From Allosphingosinicella sp. (GTDB lineage Bacteria; Pseudomonadota; Alphaproteobacteria; Sphingomonadales; Sphingomonadaceae): a stretch of 8,378 nucleotides of DNA. The position numbers and the translations under genes were made by a program. Of the stretch, positions 1 to 6,283 are shown piece by piece (position 1 is the first letter of the stretch; every line of letters starts with the position of its first letter). The notes under the pieces are model-generated. The model saw only the letters and a list, made by a program, of their open reading frames with translations, did not search any database and was not told where the DNA came from. The stretch is taken from assembly GCA_030146745.1 (NCBI GenBank), contig JASLBD010000243.1, positions 1 through 8,378 of the forward strand, given 5' to 3'.

Positions 1-49
1 GCCGGGTCGCGTCGGGCTTGATGATCGAGAAAGTGCGTTCGGTCGCCAT
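1..49 (-). CDS. ndk: Nucleoside diphosphate kinase, N-terminal 16 codons (runs off left edge)
   Basis: The reverse strand from the ATG at 49-47 reads MATERTFSIIKPDATR, the near-invariant start of bacterial nucleoside diphosphate kinase (the 'ERTF-IIKPDA' segment of the family). The enzyme transfers the gamma-phosphate of ATP to nucleoside diphosphates through a phosphohistidine and so balances NTP and dNTP pools in the cytoplasm. The catalytic histidine lies beyond the window, so completeness cannot be judged. A GGAG (complement of 62-65) lies 12 nt before the ATG, a rather long spacing. It is the third gene of the leftward pepA-holC-ndk series and probably has its own promoter in the 120-nt gap after holC. 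Identification is by the N-terminus only, but that segment is highly distinctive. Confidence 0.9.
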   Translation of the reverse strand, partial: MATERTFSIIKPDATR

Positions 50-89
50 GGCCGGCCTGTGCTCCGTGTTCATGAGGGGATTGCGCGGC

Positions 90-118
90 TCTCTAGGAGG
101 AGCGGAGGAAAAGGGCAA
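90..118 (-). promoter_or_regulatory. Candidate ndk promoter
   Basis: On the minus strand TTGCCC (complement of 113-118) and TAGAGA (complement of 90-95) are separated by exactly 17 nt. They match 4/6 and 3/6 of the housekeeping -35 and -10 consensus. A transcript starting near 83 would have a leader of about 34 nt before the ndk ATG at 49. This is pattern matching only; GC-rich alphaproteobacterial promoters are poorly predictable. Confidence 0.3.
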
Positions 119-122
119 TTCC

Positions 123-150
123 CGTCATCCCGGCGAAGGCCGGGATGACG
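123..150. repeat. Perfect palindromic dispersed repeat (12-bp arms, GAAG loop)
   Basis: Arms CGTCATCCCGGC (123-134) and GCCGGGATGACG (139-150) are perfect reverse complements around the 4-nt loop GAAG. Palindromes with this CGTCATCCCGG core are widely dispersed in alphaproteobacterial genomes, and related copies occur in this window at 701-728 (decayed) and 2450-2546 (composite). It sits between holC (stop at 170) and ndk (start at 49), and a transcript crossing it would form a very stable hairpin. There is no run of T after it in the direction of transcription, so it is not a classical intrinsic terminator; mRNA stabilisation or attenuation remains possible. Confidence 0.85.
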
Positions 151-169
151 GATTCCGACGAGCCTCGCC

Positions 170-598
170 TTACGGCCCCTGCACCCACTTGCCGCGCTCG
201 TCCTGCTTCCAGTAGCGGGCCTCCACCTCCGGCCGGCCCTTCAGCGCCCGCCAGGCCTCGCGCGCGCCCTCGCGGCAGTCATTGTCGAAGAAATAGAAGG
301 TGCGGGCGAAGCCGAGCGCCTCCTCGCGCCAGCGGCCGTCGGCCAGGGCGATGTTGGCCGCGCCGTTGGCGGCTTCGGGCGTCTCGGAAAGGAGGACCGG
401 CTGGCTCTCGCCCCGCTCGCGTCCGTGCGGGAGGAAGCTCTCCTTCGAATAGCTCCACAATTGCTCGTCGAGCCGGGCGAGCAGGTCTGCTTCGGCGACC
501 ACCAGCAGCCGCTCGCCGCCCGCCAGAACCTTCTCCGCGATGCTGGGCAGCACCCGCTCGAGCGGCGAGGCGGTGAGGTGGTAGAAGTCGACGATCAT
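170..598 (-). CDS. holC: DNA polymerase III, chi subunit
   Basis: A 142-residue protein starting MIVDFYHLTA, within the usual chi length of about 140-150. Chi belongs to the clamp-loader complex of the replicative polymerase and contacts single-strand DNA-binding protein on the lagging strand; it acts in the cytoplasm. Family hallmarks are a short alpha/beta fold beginning 'FYHL', the segment LDEQLWSYSKESFLPHG (43-59), QPVLL (66-70), and an aromatic-rich tail (FYFF 101-104, then YWKQDERGKW 129-138). The ATG at 598 has no clear Shine-Dalgarno sequence. The stop is TAA at 170-172. It lies 285 nt downstream of pepA on the same strand, an arrangement common in alphaproteobacteria, so shared transcription is possible, although the gap is long. 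No truncation or frameshift is visible. Confidence 0.93.
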   Translation of the reverse strand: MIVDFYHLTASPLERVLPSIAEKVLAGGERLLVVAEADLLARLDEQLWSYSKESFLPHGRERGESQPVLLSETPEAANGAANIALADGRWREEALGFARTFYFFDNDCREGAREAWRALKGRPEVEARYWKQDERGKWVQGP

Positions 599-700
599 CG
601 TTTAGGGCCGCTCTGTCCCGAAGCCTGCGTTTCTGCTATGTTCTGCCTCTGTCGAAAGGCCTGCCGGGGGCGGGAGGACGGGGCGGAACGGGGAACGATG

Positions 701-728
701 CGGATGGCCGGCGAAGGGCGGGATGAGC
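701..728. repeat. Decayed copy of the CGTCATCCCGG palindrome
   Basis: The central CGGCGAAGG (709-717) is identical to the centre of the palindrome at 123-150, and the right flank GCGGGATGAGC (718-728) matches 8 of 11 positions. The left flank matches only 3 of 8. Overall 20 of 28 positions agree, so one arm is nearly intact and the other is degraded. It lies in the holC-pepA gap. I infer an old copy; GC-rich chance similarity cannot be fully excluded. Confidence 0.45.
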
Positions 729-775
729 TTCGGTATGCCGCGGGACTAAGTCTCTGGTCCGCAATGATTCTCGCC

Positions 776-825
776 GCAAAGTTCATTCGAAGGGCGCCCG
801 ACCCGATGAACTTCGTGAACTTTGC
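776..825. repeat. Inverted repeat with 10-bp arms in the pepA-holC gap
   Basis: GCAAAGTTCA (776-785) and TGAACTTTGC (816-825) are perfect reverse complements separated by 30 nt. The right arm is preceded by a near-identical tandem unit: TGAACTTCG (807-815) followed by TGAACTTTG (816-824). The stretch is more AT-rich than its surroundings and non-coding. The three TGAAC/GTTCA half-sites could be an operator for a dimeric regulator acting on holC, or simply a repeat remnant. No T-run follows the arm in either direction, so a terminator is unlikely. Confidence 0.5.
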
Positions 826-829
826 CGCA

Positions 830-870
830 AAAACGCTTTGTTTTCAGGCCTTGCCGCCCTCTCCGAAAAC
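830..870 (-). terminator. Possible weak hairpin after the pepA stop codon
   Basis: About 14 nt after the pepA stop, the minus strand carries GTTTTC (complement of 865-870) and GAAAAC (complement of 840-845) as a 6-bp stem with a 19-nt loop. A second, AT-rich stem AAAAC-AAAGC-GTTTT follows at 844-830 and runs into a fifth T. Neither is a strong GC-rich stem followed by a clean T-tract. It may slow or partly end transcription between pepA and holC, but it may equally mean nothing. Confidence 0.2.
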
Positions 871-883
871 TCGCCGATCCGCA

Positions 884-2362
884 TCACTCCTCGAAATTCG
901 CCGCGACGAAGCGGTCGAGCAGGGCGACTCCGTAGCCGGTCGCTCCCTTGTCGTAGAGGTGGCTCGCCTTGTCCGCCCAGGCCATTCCGGCAATGTCGAG
1001 ATGGGCCCATTTGACCCCGGGCTCGACGAAGCGCTGAAGGAAGGCCGCGGCGGTGATCGAGCCGCCCTCGCGCGGGCCGACATTCTTCATGTCGGCGATC
1101 GGCGAGTCGATCAGCTTGTCATAGGGATCGCCGAGCGGCATCCGCCACAATTTGTCGCCGCTCGCCGCGCCCGCCGCCGCCAGCTGGCCGGCGAGGCCGT
1201 CGTCGTTCGAGAACAGGCCGGCATATTCATGGCCGAGCGCGATGATCATCGCTCCGGTCAGGGTGGCGAGGTCGACGATCACCTCCGGCTTGTACTGGCG
1301 CTGGACCCAGGTCATCGTGTCGCACAGGACGAGCCGGCCCTCGGCGTCGGTGTTGATCACTTCGATGGTCTGGCCGGACATGGAGGTGACGACGTCGCCC
1401 GGGCGCTGGGCGTTGCCGTCGGGCATGTTCTCGGCGAGCGCGCAGACTCCGATAATGTTCGCCTTCGCCTTGCGGCCGGCGAGCGCCGCCATCGCCCCCG
1501 CGACGGCGCCGGCGCCACCCATGTCCCACTTCATCGCCTCCATCCCGAGCGCCGGCTTGATCGAGATTCCGCCGGTGTCGAAGGTGATGCCCTTGCCGAT
1601 CAGGACGACGGGCCGGGCGCGGGCGTCGGAGGCGCCGTTCCAGCGAATCGCGAGCAGCCGCGGCGGCCGAACCGAGCCCTGGGCCACTCCGAGCAGCGCG
1701 CCCATGCCGAGCGAGCGCATCCGCTCTTCGTCGAGCACCTCGAACTCCACCCCGAGAGGCTCGAGCCGCTCGCGGCAGCGCTCTACGAAGCTTTCGGGGT
1801 AGAGGATGTTGGCCGGCTCGGCGACGAGCTCGCGGGTGAAGGAGAGGCCGTCGAGCAAGGCGGCGCGGTCGTTCCAGGCGGAGCCGGAATCGCCGCCGCC
1901 GACGATGATCACTTCCTCCAGGGTCGGCTTCTGCTTCTTGGCGAGCTTGGTGCGGTATCGGTCGAAGCGCCAGCTCCGGGCCGCCGCGCCGAGGCCGATG
2001 CGCGCGGCGGCGTCGCCGCCGAGGCCCAGGCCGGTAAGATCGATGACGAGGCGCGTCTCGCCCGAGGTCAGGAGCCGCGCCGCGAGTGCTCCGCCGACCT
2101 TCTCGAACAGGGCCTCGTCCTGGCGGCGGTCGCCCAGGCCGATCAGAAGCAGGCGCCGGGCGCCCTCGCCTTCCGCCACGAAGGTCTCCGCGACCGAAGC
2201 GGCCTCGCGTTCGAAGCGCTGGGCCTCGGCGGCCCGGGCGGCGACGGCGCGGGCGGCGGGATCCAGGCCGGCAAGGCGGTCGGCGACGACATCCTCGCTC
2301 CAGACGGGAAGGGCGAGCGCATAGGCGCCGGCGGGACGTTCATCGGCGAAGCTGATCTTCAT
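884..2362 (-). CDS. pepA: Leucyl aminopeptidase, M17 family (cytosol aminopeptidase)
   Basis: A 492-residue protein, close to the usual 480-505. M17 enzymes are two-metal hexameric aminopeptidases that remove N-terminal residues, especially leucine, from peptides in the cytoplasm; E. coli PepA also binds DNA. Roughly residues 1-150 form the variable N-terminal domain and 165-492 the catalytic domain. All catalytic positions are present with the same spacing as E. coli PepA: metal ligands K257 and D262 in GKGITFDTGG, D280 in MKWD, D339 and E341 in the signature NTDAEGRL (337-344), and active-site K269 (SIKP) and R343. It should therefore be active. The ATG at 2362 is preceded by AGGAG (complement of 2376-2380) at 13 nt, which is long. 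The gene is transcribed divergently from lptD and is the first gene before holC and ndk. Confidence 0.97.
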   Translation of the reverse strand: MKISFADERPAGAYALALPVWSEDVVADRLAGLDPAARAVAARAAEAQRFEREAASVAETFVAEGEGARRLLLIGLGDRRQDEALFEKVGGALAARLLTSGETRLVIDLTGLGLGGDAAARIGLGAAARSWRFDRYRTKLAKKQKPTLEEVIIVGGGDSGSAWNDRAALLDGLSFTRELVAEPANILYPESFVERCRERLEPLGVEFEVLDEERMRSLGMGALLGVAQGSVRPPRLLAIRWNGASDARARPVVLIGKGITFDTGGISIKPALGMEAMKWDMGGAGAVAGAMAALAGRKAKANIIGVCALAENMPDGNAQRPGDVVTSMSGQTIEVINTDAEGRLVLCDTMTWVQRQYKPEVIVDLATLTGAMIIALGHEYAGLFSNDDGLAGQLAAAGAASGDKLWRMPLGDPYDKLIDSPIADMKNVGPREGGSITAAAFLQRFVEPGVKWAHLDIAGMAWADKASHLYDKGATGYGVALLDRFVAANFEE

Positions 2363-2375
2363 GGGCGGTACTTTG

Positions 2376-2423
2376 CTCCTGGCTTTGACTTCAAGCCTCT
2401 AGGCGCTCGCCCCGCCTCTGCAA
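2376..2423 (-). promoter_or_regulatory. Candidate pepA promoter and ribosome binding site
   Basis: Minus-strand TTGCAG (complement of 2418-2423) and TAGAGG (complement of 2396-2401) stand 16 nt apart, followed by AGGAG (complement of 2376-2380) before the pepA ATG. The -10-like TAGAGG resembles the TAGAGA proposed before ndk. Matches to the consensus are weak, so this is only the best-placed candidate in the divergent region. Confidence 0.28.
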
Positions 2424-2449
2424 AGGGGGGGCATCCGGCGTCTTGCACC

Positions 2450-2546
2450 CGTCATCCCGGACCTGGCCGGGATCCATGGACACTGCGGACACTGCACTTG
2501 TCGGAAACGATTCGGTCGATGGCTTCCGGCTTTCGCCGGAATGACG
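2450..2546. repeat. Composite dispersed repeat: two hairpins within an outer inverted repeat
   Basis: The outer arms CGTCATCCCGG (2450-2460) and CCGGAATGACG (2536-2546) are reverse complements at 10 of 11 positions. Inside, ATCCCGG / CCGGGAT (2454-2460 / 2467-2473) and TTCCGGC / GCCGGAA (2524-2530 / 2535-2541) form two perfect 7-bp hairpins. The 50-nt interior holds a tandem duplication of GGACACTGC (2478-2486 and 2487-2495). This architecture, 'cgtcatcccgg...ccgggatccatgg' at one end and 'ttccggctttcgccggaatgacg' split at the other, is a common dispersed element in alphaproteobacteria. It lies between the divergent pepA and lptD genes and shares its terminal core with the palindrome at 123-150. 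Confidence 0.8.
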
Positions 2547-2593
2547 AGCGCCCCTGCGCCATTGCAGCCCCGCACTTCCGGTGCGATAGGCGC

Positions 2594-2629
2594 GGGAGGT
2601 CGCGCGTGCTCTGGCGGCGGGGAAAGTGA
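2594..2629 (+). promoter_or_regulatory. Strong Shine-Dalgarno and possible 7-codon leader coupled to lptD
   Basis: GGGAGGT (2594-2600) is the best ribosome binding sequence before lptD but lies 25 nt from the lptD GTG at 2626. Five nt after it stands a GTG (2606-2608) opening the mini-ORF VLWRRGK, whose TGA (2627-2629) overlaps the lptD start as GTGA. Reinitiation at the overlap would couple lptD to this leader. A second possibility is an in-frame CTG at 2611-2613, 10 nt from the same Shine-Dalgarno, which would lengthen LptD by five residues. The GTG at 2626 itself has only GGGGA at 2619-2623, very close to the start. Confidence 0.35.
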
Positions 2630-4854
2630 AGAAGCTCAATCTCATCTGCCTGACCGCGCTTCCGCTGCTGGTCGCCGCCCCGGCCGCCGCGCGCGCGCAG
2701 GAGGCCGGCCCCGCGGTGGACGACGGCGCCGCGGCGCCCGCCGCGGAGGCGCGCGAGGTCGCGTTCAGCTCCGACGAGCTCAGCTACGACAGCGAGGCCC
2801 AGGTCGTCACGGCGAGCGGCGACGTGCGAATGAACAGCGAGGGCAACAGGCTGCGCGCCGAACGGGTGACCTGGAACCGTGCCACCGACGAGGTCCGGGC
2901 CGAGGGCGACGTCCGGGTCGTCAATCCGGGCGGAGACGTCGCTTATGCCGACAGCGTCGTCCTGACCGACGCCCTTCGCGACGGGGTCGTACAGAACATG
3001 CTTCTGGTGCTCGCCGACGGCGGCCGCCTCGCCGCCGACAAGGCCGAGCGCAAGGACGGCTACACGACCCTCTACCGCGCCGCTTACTCGCCCTGTGCGG
3101 TCGTGAACGAGAAAGGCTGCCCCAAGAACCCGACCTGGCAGATCAACGCGGTCAGGGTCGTCCACGATCCCGTCAAGGGCCGGATCCGCTACGAAGGCGC
3201 CTCGCTCAACCTGCTCGGCGCCCGAATCGCCGCTCTGCCCTTCCTCTCCCACCCGGACGGAAGCGAGGGGGGCGGAAGCGGAGTGCTCGTGCCCGACATA
3301 AGGCTGAGCTCGAGCAACGGCTTCGAGCTGGCGGTGCCTTATTATCTGAAGCTGGCACCCAACCGCGACGCGACGATCACGCCCCACGTCTATACCGAGG
3401 TGGCGCCGATGCTGGAGGGCCGCTACCGCCAGCTTACCGGGCTCGGCGCCTTCCAGCTCGGCGCCTATGTGACCTACGGGTCGCGAATCCCGATCACGAT
3501 GCCGCTCACCACCGTCAGGGACGAAGGCGTACGCGCCTATCTCGAGGGCAACGGCCGCTTCCAGCTCGGCCCGCTCTGGACCGTTACCGCATCGGGCCGC
3601 TACGTCACCGACCGCACCTTCCTTCGCCGCTACGACATCTCGCGCGACACCCGCCTGCGCTCGGTGATCGAGGCCGAGCGTATCGCGTCGGACAGCTACA
3701 TCTCGATCGCGGGCTGGGCCTTTCAGGGCCTCAGGGTCAGCGACGTCGCCGGGCAGCAGCCGATCGCCCTGCCCGCGATCGACGCGCGCTGGCGCCTGCC
3801 GGGCAAGGTCTGGGGCGGCCAGGTGGAGGTGCAGGCGAACAGCCTCGCGATCCTGCGGACCAGCGGCCAGGACACTCAGCGCGCCTTCGCGGGAGCGCGC
3901 TGGGACCGGCGGCGGCTCACGCGCTGGGGCCAGGAGATGATTCTCACCGCCTACGCCCGCGGCGACCTCTACCACAGCAGCGACAATCTTCTCACCGACA
4001 CGATCATCTATCGCGGCGAGGAAGGGTGGCACGCGCGTGCGATCGGGGCGCTCGCGGCCGAGTTTCGCTGGCCGCTGGTCGGTCCGTTCATGGGCGGGAC
4101 GCAGCGCCTCACCCCCCGCCTGCAGCTGGTCGCCTCGGGGGCGACCGACAATCTGGAGGTCCCGAACGAAGATGCGCGGGCCGTGGATCTGGAGGATTCC
4201 AACCTCTTCGCCCTCAACCGCTTCCCCGGCTACGACCGCTGGGAGAACGGCCCGCGGGTGACCTACGGCCTCGACTGGGGCCTCGACCTTCCCGGAATCG
4301 CGGTCCGGACCACGATCGGCCAGAGCTTTCGACTGGACGACAAGCCGAGCATCCTGCCGCCCGGGACGGGGCTTTCCGACCGCTTCTCCGACTTCGTCGG
4401 CCGGACCAACGTCAAGGTCGGCCGCAAGCTCAACCTCGTCCACCGCTTCCGGATCGACAAGGAAAGCCTGGCGCTGAGGCGCAACGAGGTCGACGCCGTG
4501 GTCGGGGGACGCCAGACCTATGCGACGATCGGCTACCTCCGCCTCGACCGCAATATCGACCCCTCGATCGAGGATCTGCGCGACCGCGAGGAGATACGGC
4601 TCGGCGGCCGGGTGCGCTTCGCGCGCTACTGGTCGATCTTCGGCTCGACCGTCGTCGACCTCACCGACGCCAAGGAAAGCCCGCTGTCCTCGGCCGACGG
4701 CTACGAGCCGGTTCGCCACCGGATCGGGATCAGCTATGACGACGATTGCCTCGAGATCGGCGTGACCTGGCGCCGCGATTACGACAGGGTCGGCGACATC
4801 GACCGAGGCAACACCTTTCAGTTCCGGGTGGCGTTGAAGAATCTCGGACGTTAA
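2626..4854 (+). CDS. lptD: LPS-assembly outer-membrane protein LptD
   Basis: A 742-residue outer-membrane protein that, as the LptD/LptE translocon, inserts lipopolysaccharide into the outer leaflet. It starts with a Sec signal peptide (MKKLNLICLTALPLLVAAP, cleavage probable after ARA at 22-24). Residues about 45-190 form the periplasmic OstA/LptA-like jellyroll (repeats such as 'VTASGDVRM' and 'VRAEGDVRVV'), and 195-742 the beta-barrel. Family motifs include VPYYLKLAPNRD (237-248), NRFPGYDRWENG (531-542), the near-terminal YDDDCLEIG (704-712), and the end FRVALKNLGR. Mature cysteines are C157, C165 and C708, so disulfides can link the N-terminal domain to the barrel but the E. coli C-terminal CC pair is reduced to one. 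The GTG start is chosen because it begins exactly at the signal peptide and no ATG lies upstream in frame before a stop. It heads the lptD-surA-pdxA-rsmA cluster. Confidence 0.95.
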   Translation: MKKLNLICLTALPLLVAAPAAARAQEAGPAVDDGAAAPAAEAREVAFSSDELSYDSEAQVVTASGDVRMNSEGNRLRAERVTWNRATDEVRAEGDVRVVNPGGDVAYADSVVLTDALRDGVVQNMLLVLADGGRLAADKAERKDGYTTLYRAAYSPCAVVNEKGCPKNPTWQINAVRVVHDPVKGRIRYEGASLNLLGARIAALPFLSHPDGSEGGGSGVLVPDIRLSSSNGFELAVPYYLKLAPNRDATITPHVYTEVAPMLEGRYRQLTGLGAFQLGAYVTYGSRIPITMPLTTVRDEGVRAYLEGNGRFQLGPLWTVTASGRYVTDRTFLRRYDISRDTRLRSVIEAERIASDSYISIAGWAFQGLRVSDVAGQQPIALPAIDARWRLPGKVWGGQVEVQANSLAILRTSGQDTQRAFAGARWDRRRLTRWGQEMILTAYARGDLYHSSDNLLTDTIIYRGEEGWHARAIGALAAEFRWPLVGPFMGGTQRLTPRLQLVASGATDNLEVPNEDARAVDLEDSNLFALNRFPGYDRWENGPRVTYGLDWGLDLPGIAVRTTIGQSFRLDDKPSILPPGTGLSDRFSDFVGRTNVKVGRKLNLVHRFRIDKESLALRRNEVDAVVGGRQTYATIGYLRLDRNIDPSIEDLRDREEIRLGGRVRFARYWSIFGSTVVDLTDAKESPLSSADGYEPVRHRIGISYDDDCLEIGVTWRRDYDRVGDIDRGNTFQFRVALKNLGR

Positions 4855-4875
4855 AGATGCTCGGTCAAGCTGGGG

Positions 4876-4890
4876 TTCAGCAAATTTCAG
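4876..4890 (+). promoter_or_regulatory. Two TTCAG direct repeats one helical turn apart before surA
   Basis: TTCAG occurs at 4876-4880 and again at 4886-4890, exactly 10 bp apart, in the 70-nt non-coding gap between lptD and surA. Direct repeats at 10-11 bp spacing are typical of sites for OmpR-type response regulators, which often control envelope genes. This is a suggestion from spacing and location only; no regulator is encoded in the window. Confidence 0.22.
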
Positions 4891-4915
4891 GCATCGCTGG
4901 CGGCCTGCATTTATT

Positions 4916-4920
4916 GGAGG
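4916..4920 (+). promoter_or_regulatory. surA ribosome binding site that decides between tandem ATGs
   Basis: GGAGG at 4916-4920 is followed by two tandem in-frame ATG codons at 4922 and 4925. Only 1 nt separates it from the first ATG, which is too close, but 4 nt separate it from the second. The second ATG is therefore the better start. Confidence 0.6.
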
Positions 4921-4924
4921 AATG

Positions 4925-6271
4925 ATGAAGCTCGGCATTTATCACGGGGCGGCGCTCATGCTGGCCGGCTCCCTGGCCGCCGCGGCGGCCGTGGCTCAGA
5001 CGGCGAGCGATCCAAGCCCGGCGGCGGCGGCGAGGCTCAACATCCCGGCCAACCCGCAGTTCATCACCGAGGAAGATCCCAATGTCCGCAAGGCGACGGC
5101 GATCGTCAACGGCACCGTCATCACCGGCACCGAGGTCGATCACCGGCTCGCGATCATCAGGATGGCGGCCGGGGGCCAGATCCCGGCCGAGGAGCTCCCG
5201 CGCCTGCGCCAGCAGGTGCTCCGCAACCTCGTCGACGAAGTGCTCCAGATCCAGGCCGCCGAGCAGGCCGACATCAAGATCACCAAGGCCGAGATCGATC
5301 AATATTTCGCCCGCTACGCCCAGGGTCAGTTCAAGATGACGCCCGACCAGATGGCGCAGTTCCTGCGCTCCAACGGAGCCTCGCCGGAGACCCTCAAGCG
5401 GCAGATCCACGGCGAGATGGCCTGGGCGCGCCTGCAGAGCCGGAAGATCGAGCCGTTCGTCAACATCAGCGAAGACGAGGTGACGGCCGTCATCGACCGG
5501 CTCAACGCCGCCAAGGGCACCCAGGAATTCAAGGTCTCCGAGATCTTCCTTTCGGCGACTCCCGAGACGGCCGCCGAGACTCGCGCCAATGCCGATCGGA
5601 TCGTCCAGCAGCTACGCGGCGGAGCCTCCTTCCTCGCTTATGCACGGCAATTCTCCGAAGCGTCGACCGCAGCGGTCGGCGGCGATCTGGGCTGGGTGCG
5701 TTCGGCCCAATTGCCCGAGGCGCTGGCCGGAGTGGTCCAGTCGATCCCGGTCGGAAGCATCAGCGACCCGATCGCGATCCCGGGCGGCTTCTCGATCGTC
5801 CAGGTCGCCGATACGCGGCAGGTTCTCACCGCCGATCCCCGCGACGCCGTCCTCAGCCTCAAGCAGATGACGGTCCGCTTCGCGCCCGGAAGCCCGAGGA
5901 GCGTCGTCGAGGAGAAGGTGCAGGCACTCCTGCGCGCCACCCAGACGATGGGCGGCTGCGGCGGTGCGGAAGAGGCTGCGGCGCCGATCGGAGCCGAGGT
6001 CATCACCAACGACCAGGTCAGGGTCCGCGAGCTGCCGCCGGCGCTTCAGCAGACTCTCCTCGCCCTCGGCCTCGGCCAGGCCACGCCCGCTTTCGGCTCC
6101 TCCGACGACCGGGTGAGCGTCCTCGTGCTTTGCGGCCGCGACGATCCCGATCCGGCGACCAACGTCAGCTTCGAGCAGGTCTACAACCAGATCGCCGAGA
6201 ACCGGGTCAACCTGCGCGCCCGGCGCTTCCTGCGCGACCTGAGGCGCGATGCGGTGGTCGACTATCGTTAG
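4925..6271 (+). CDS. surA: SurA-type periplasmic chaperone / peptidyl-prolyl isomerase
   Basis: The protein has 448 residues from the preferred ATG at 4925 (449 from 4922; positions below count from 4922). SurA escorts unfolded outer-membrane proteins, including LptD, across the periplasm to the BAM complex. A signal peptide covers residues 2-25 with cleavage probable at AVA|QT. A SurA N-terminal chaperone domain spans about 57-200 (starting [19 protein letters not shown]), then a PpiC/parvulin domain about 203-300 containing [16 protein letters not shown] (244-259) and [14 protein letters not shown] (286-299). A second, degenerate parvulin-like region follows at about 310-408, with cysteines C346 and C404, then the C-terminal helix that packs on the N-domain. 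One typical parvulin domain plus one diverged one is usual in alphaproteobacteria. The stop is 12 nt before pdxA. Confidence 0.92.
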   Translation: MKLGIYHGAALMLAGSLAAAAAVAQTASDPSPAAAARLNIPANPQFITEEDPNVRKATAIVNGTVITGTEVDHRLAIIRMAAGGQIPAEELPRLRQQVLRNLVDEVLQIQAAEQADIKITKAEIDQYFARYAQGQFKMTPDQMAQFLRSNGASPETLKRQIHGEMAWARLQSRKIEPFVNISEDEVTAVIDRLNAAKGTQEFKVSEIFLSATPETAAETRANADRIVQQLRGGASFLAYARQFSEASTAAVGGDLGWVRSAQLPEALAGVVQSIPVGSISDPIAIPGGFSIVQVADTRQVLTADPRDAVLSLKQMTVRFAPGSPRSVVEEKVQALLRATQTMGGCGGAEEAAAPIGAEVITNDQVRVRELPPALQQTLLALGLGQATPAFGSSDDRVSVLVLCGRDDPDPATNVSFEQVYNQIAENRVNLRARRFLRDLRRDAVVDYR

Positions 6272-6283
6272 GATCCGGCCCTC

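Noticed and set aside
95..115. Purine-rich AGGAGGAGCGGAGGAAAAGGG-like stretch on the plus strand, resembling ribosome binding sites.
   Set aside because: No start codon with an open frame follows at a suitable distance; on the coding (minus) strand it is pyrimidine-rich leader before ndk.
18..215. A 65-codon plus-strand ORF at the left edge.
   Set aside because: It is antisense to the ndk start and runs through the 123-150 palindrome ('SRHPGEGRDDG'), a typical repeat artefact.
595..786. A 63-codon minus-strand ORF whose TGA overlaps the holC ATG (ATGA).
   Set aside because: The overlap resembles translational coupling, but there is no Shine-Dalgarno, the composition (S, R, P rich) is that of random GC-rich DNA, and it reads through the decayed repeat at 701-728.
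2562..2590. A TTGCAG-17 nt-GATAGG promoter-like pair before lptD.
   Set aside because: Each box matches only 3 of 6 positions, and the implied start near 2597 would fall inside the strong Shine-Dalgarno at 2594-2600.
425..2629. A 734-codon plus-strand frame across holC and pepA.
   Set aside because: It is antisense to two well-supported genes, is low in complexity (runs of R, G, A, E) and matches no family. Only its last seven codons are of interest, as the possible lptD leader.
2391..2645. An 84-codon minus-strand ORF in the pepA-lptD gap.
   Set aside because: Its peptide contains 'RHSGESRKP' and 'SMDPGQVRDDG', the well-known mistranslation of the dispersed palindromic repeat.
4888..4907. 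CAGGC / GCCTG hairpin in the lptD-surA gap, considered as a terminator.
   Set aside because: Only a 5-bp stem with a 10-nt loop and no T-run.
2452..4938. An 828-codon open frame antisense to lptD, longer than lptD itself.
   Set aside because: It is the mirror of lptD's strongly biased third-codon positions in GC-rich DNA. Its translation is dominated by D, V, R, A and G, has no recognisable domain, and begins past the lptD end inside the surA leader.
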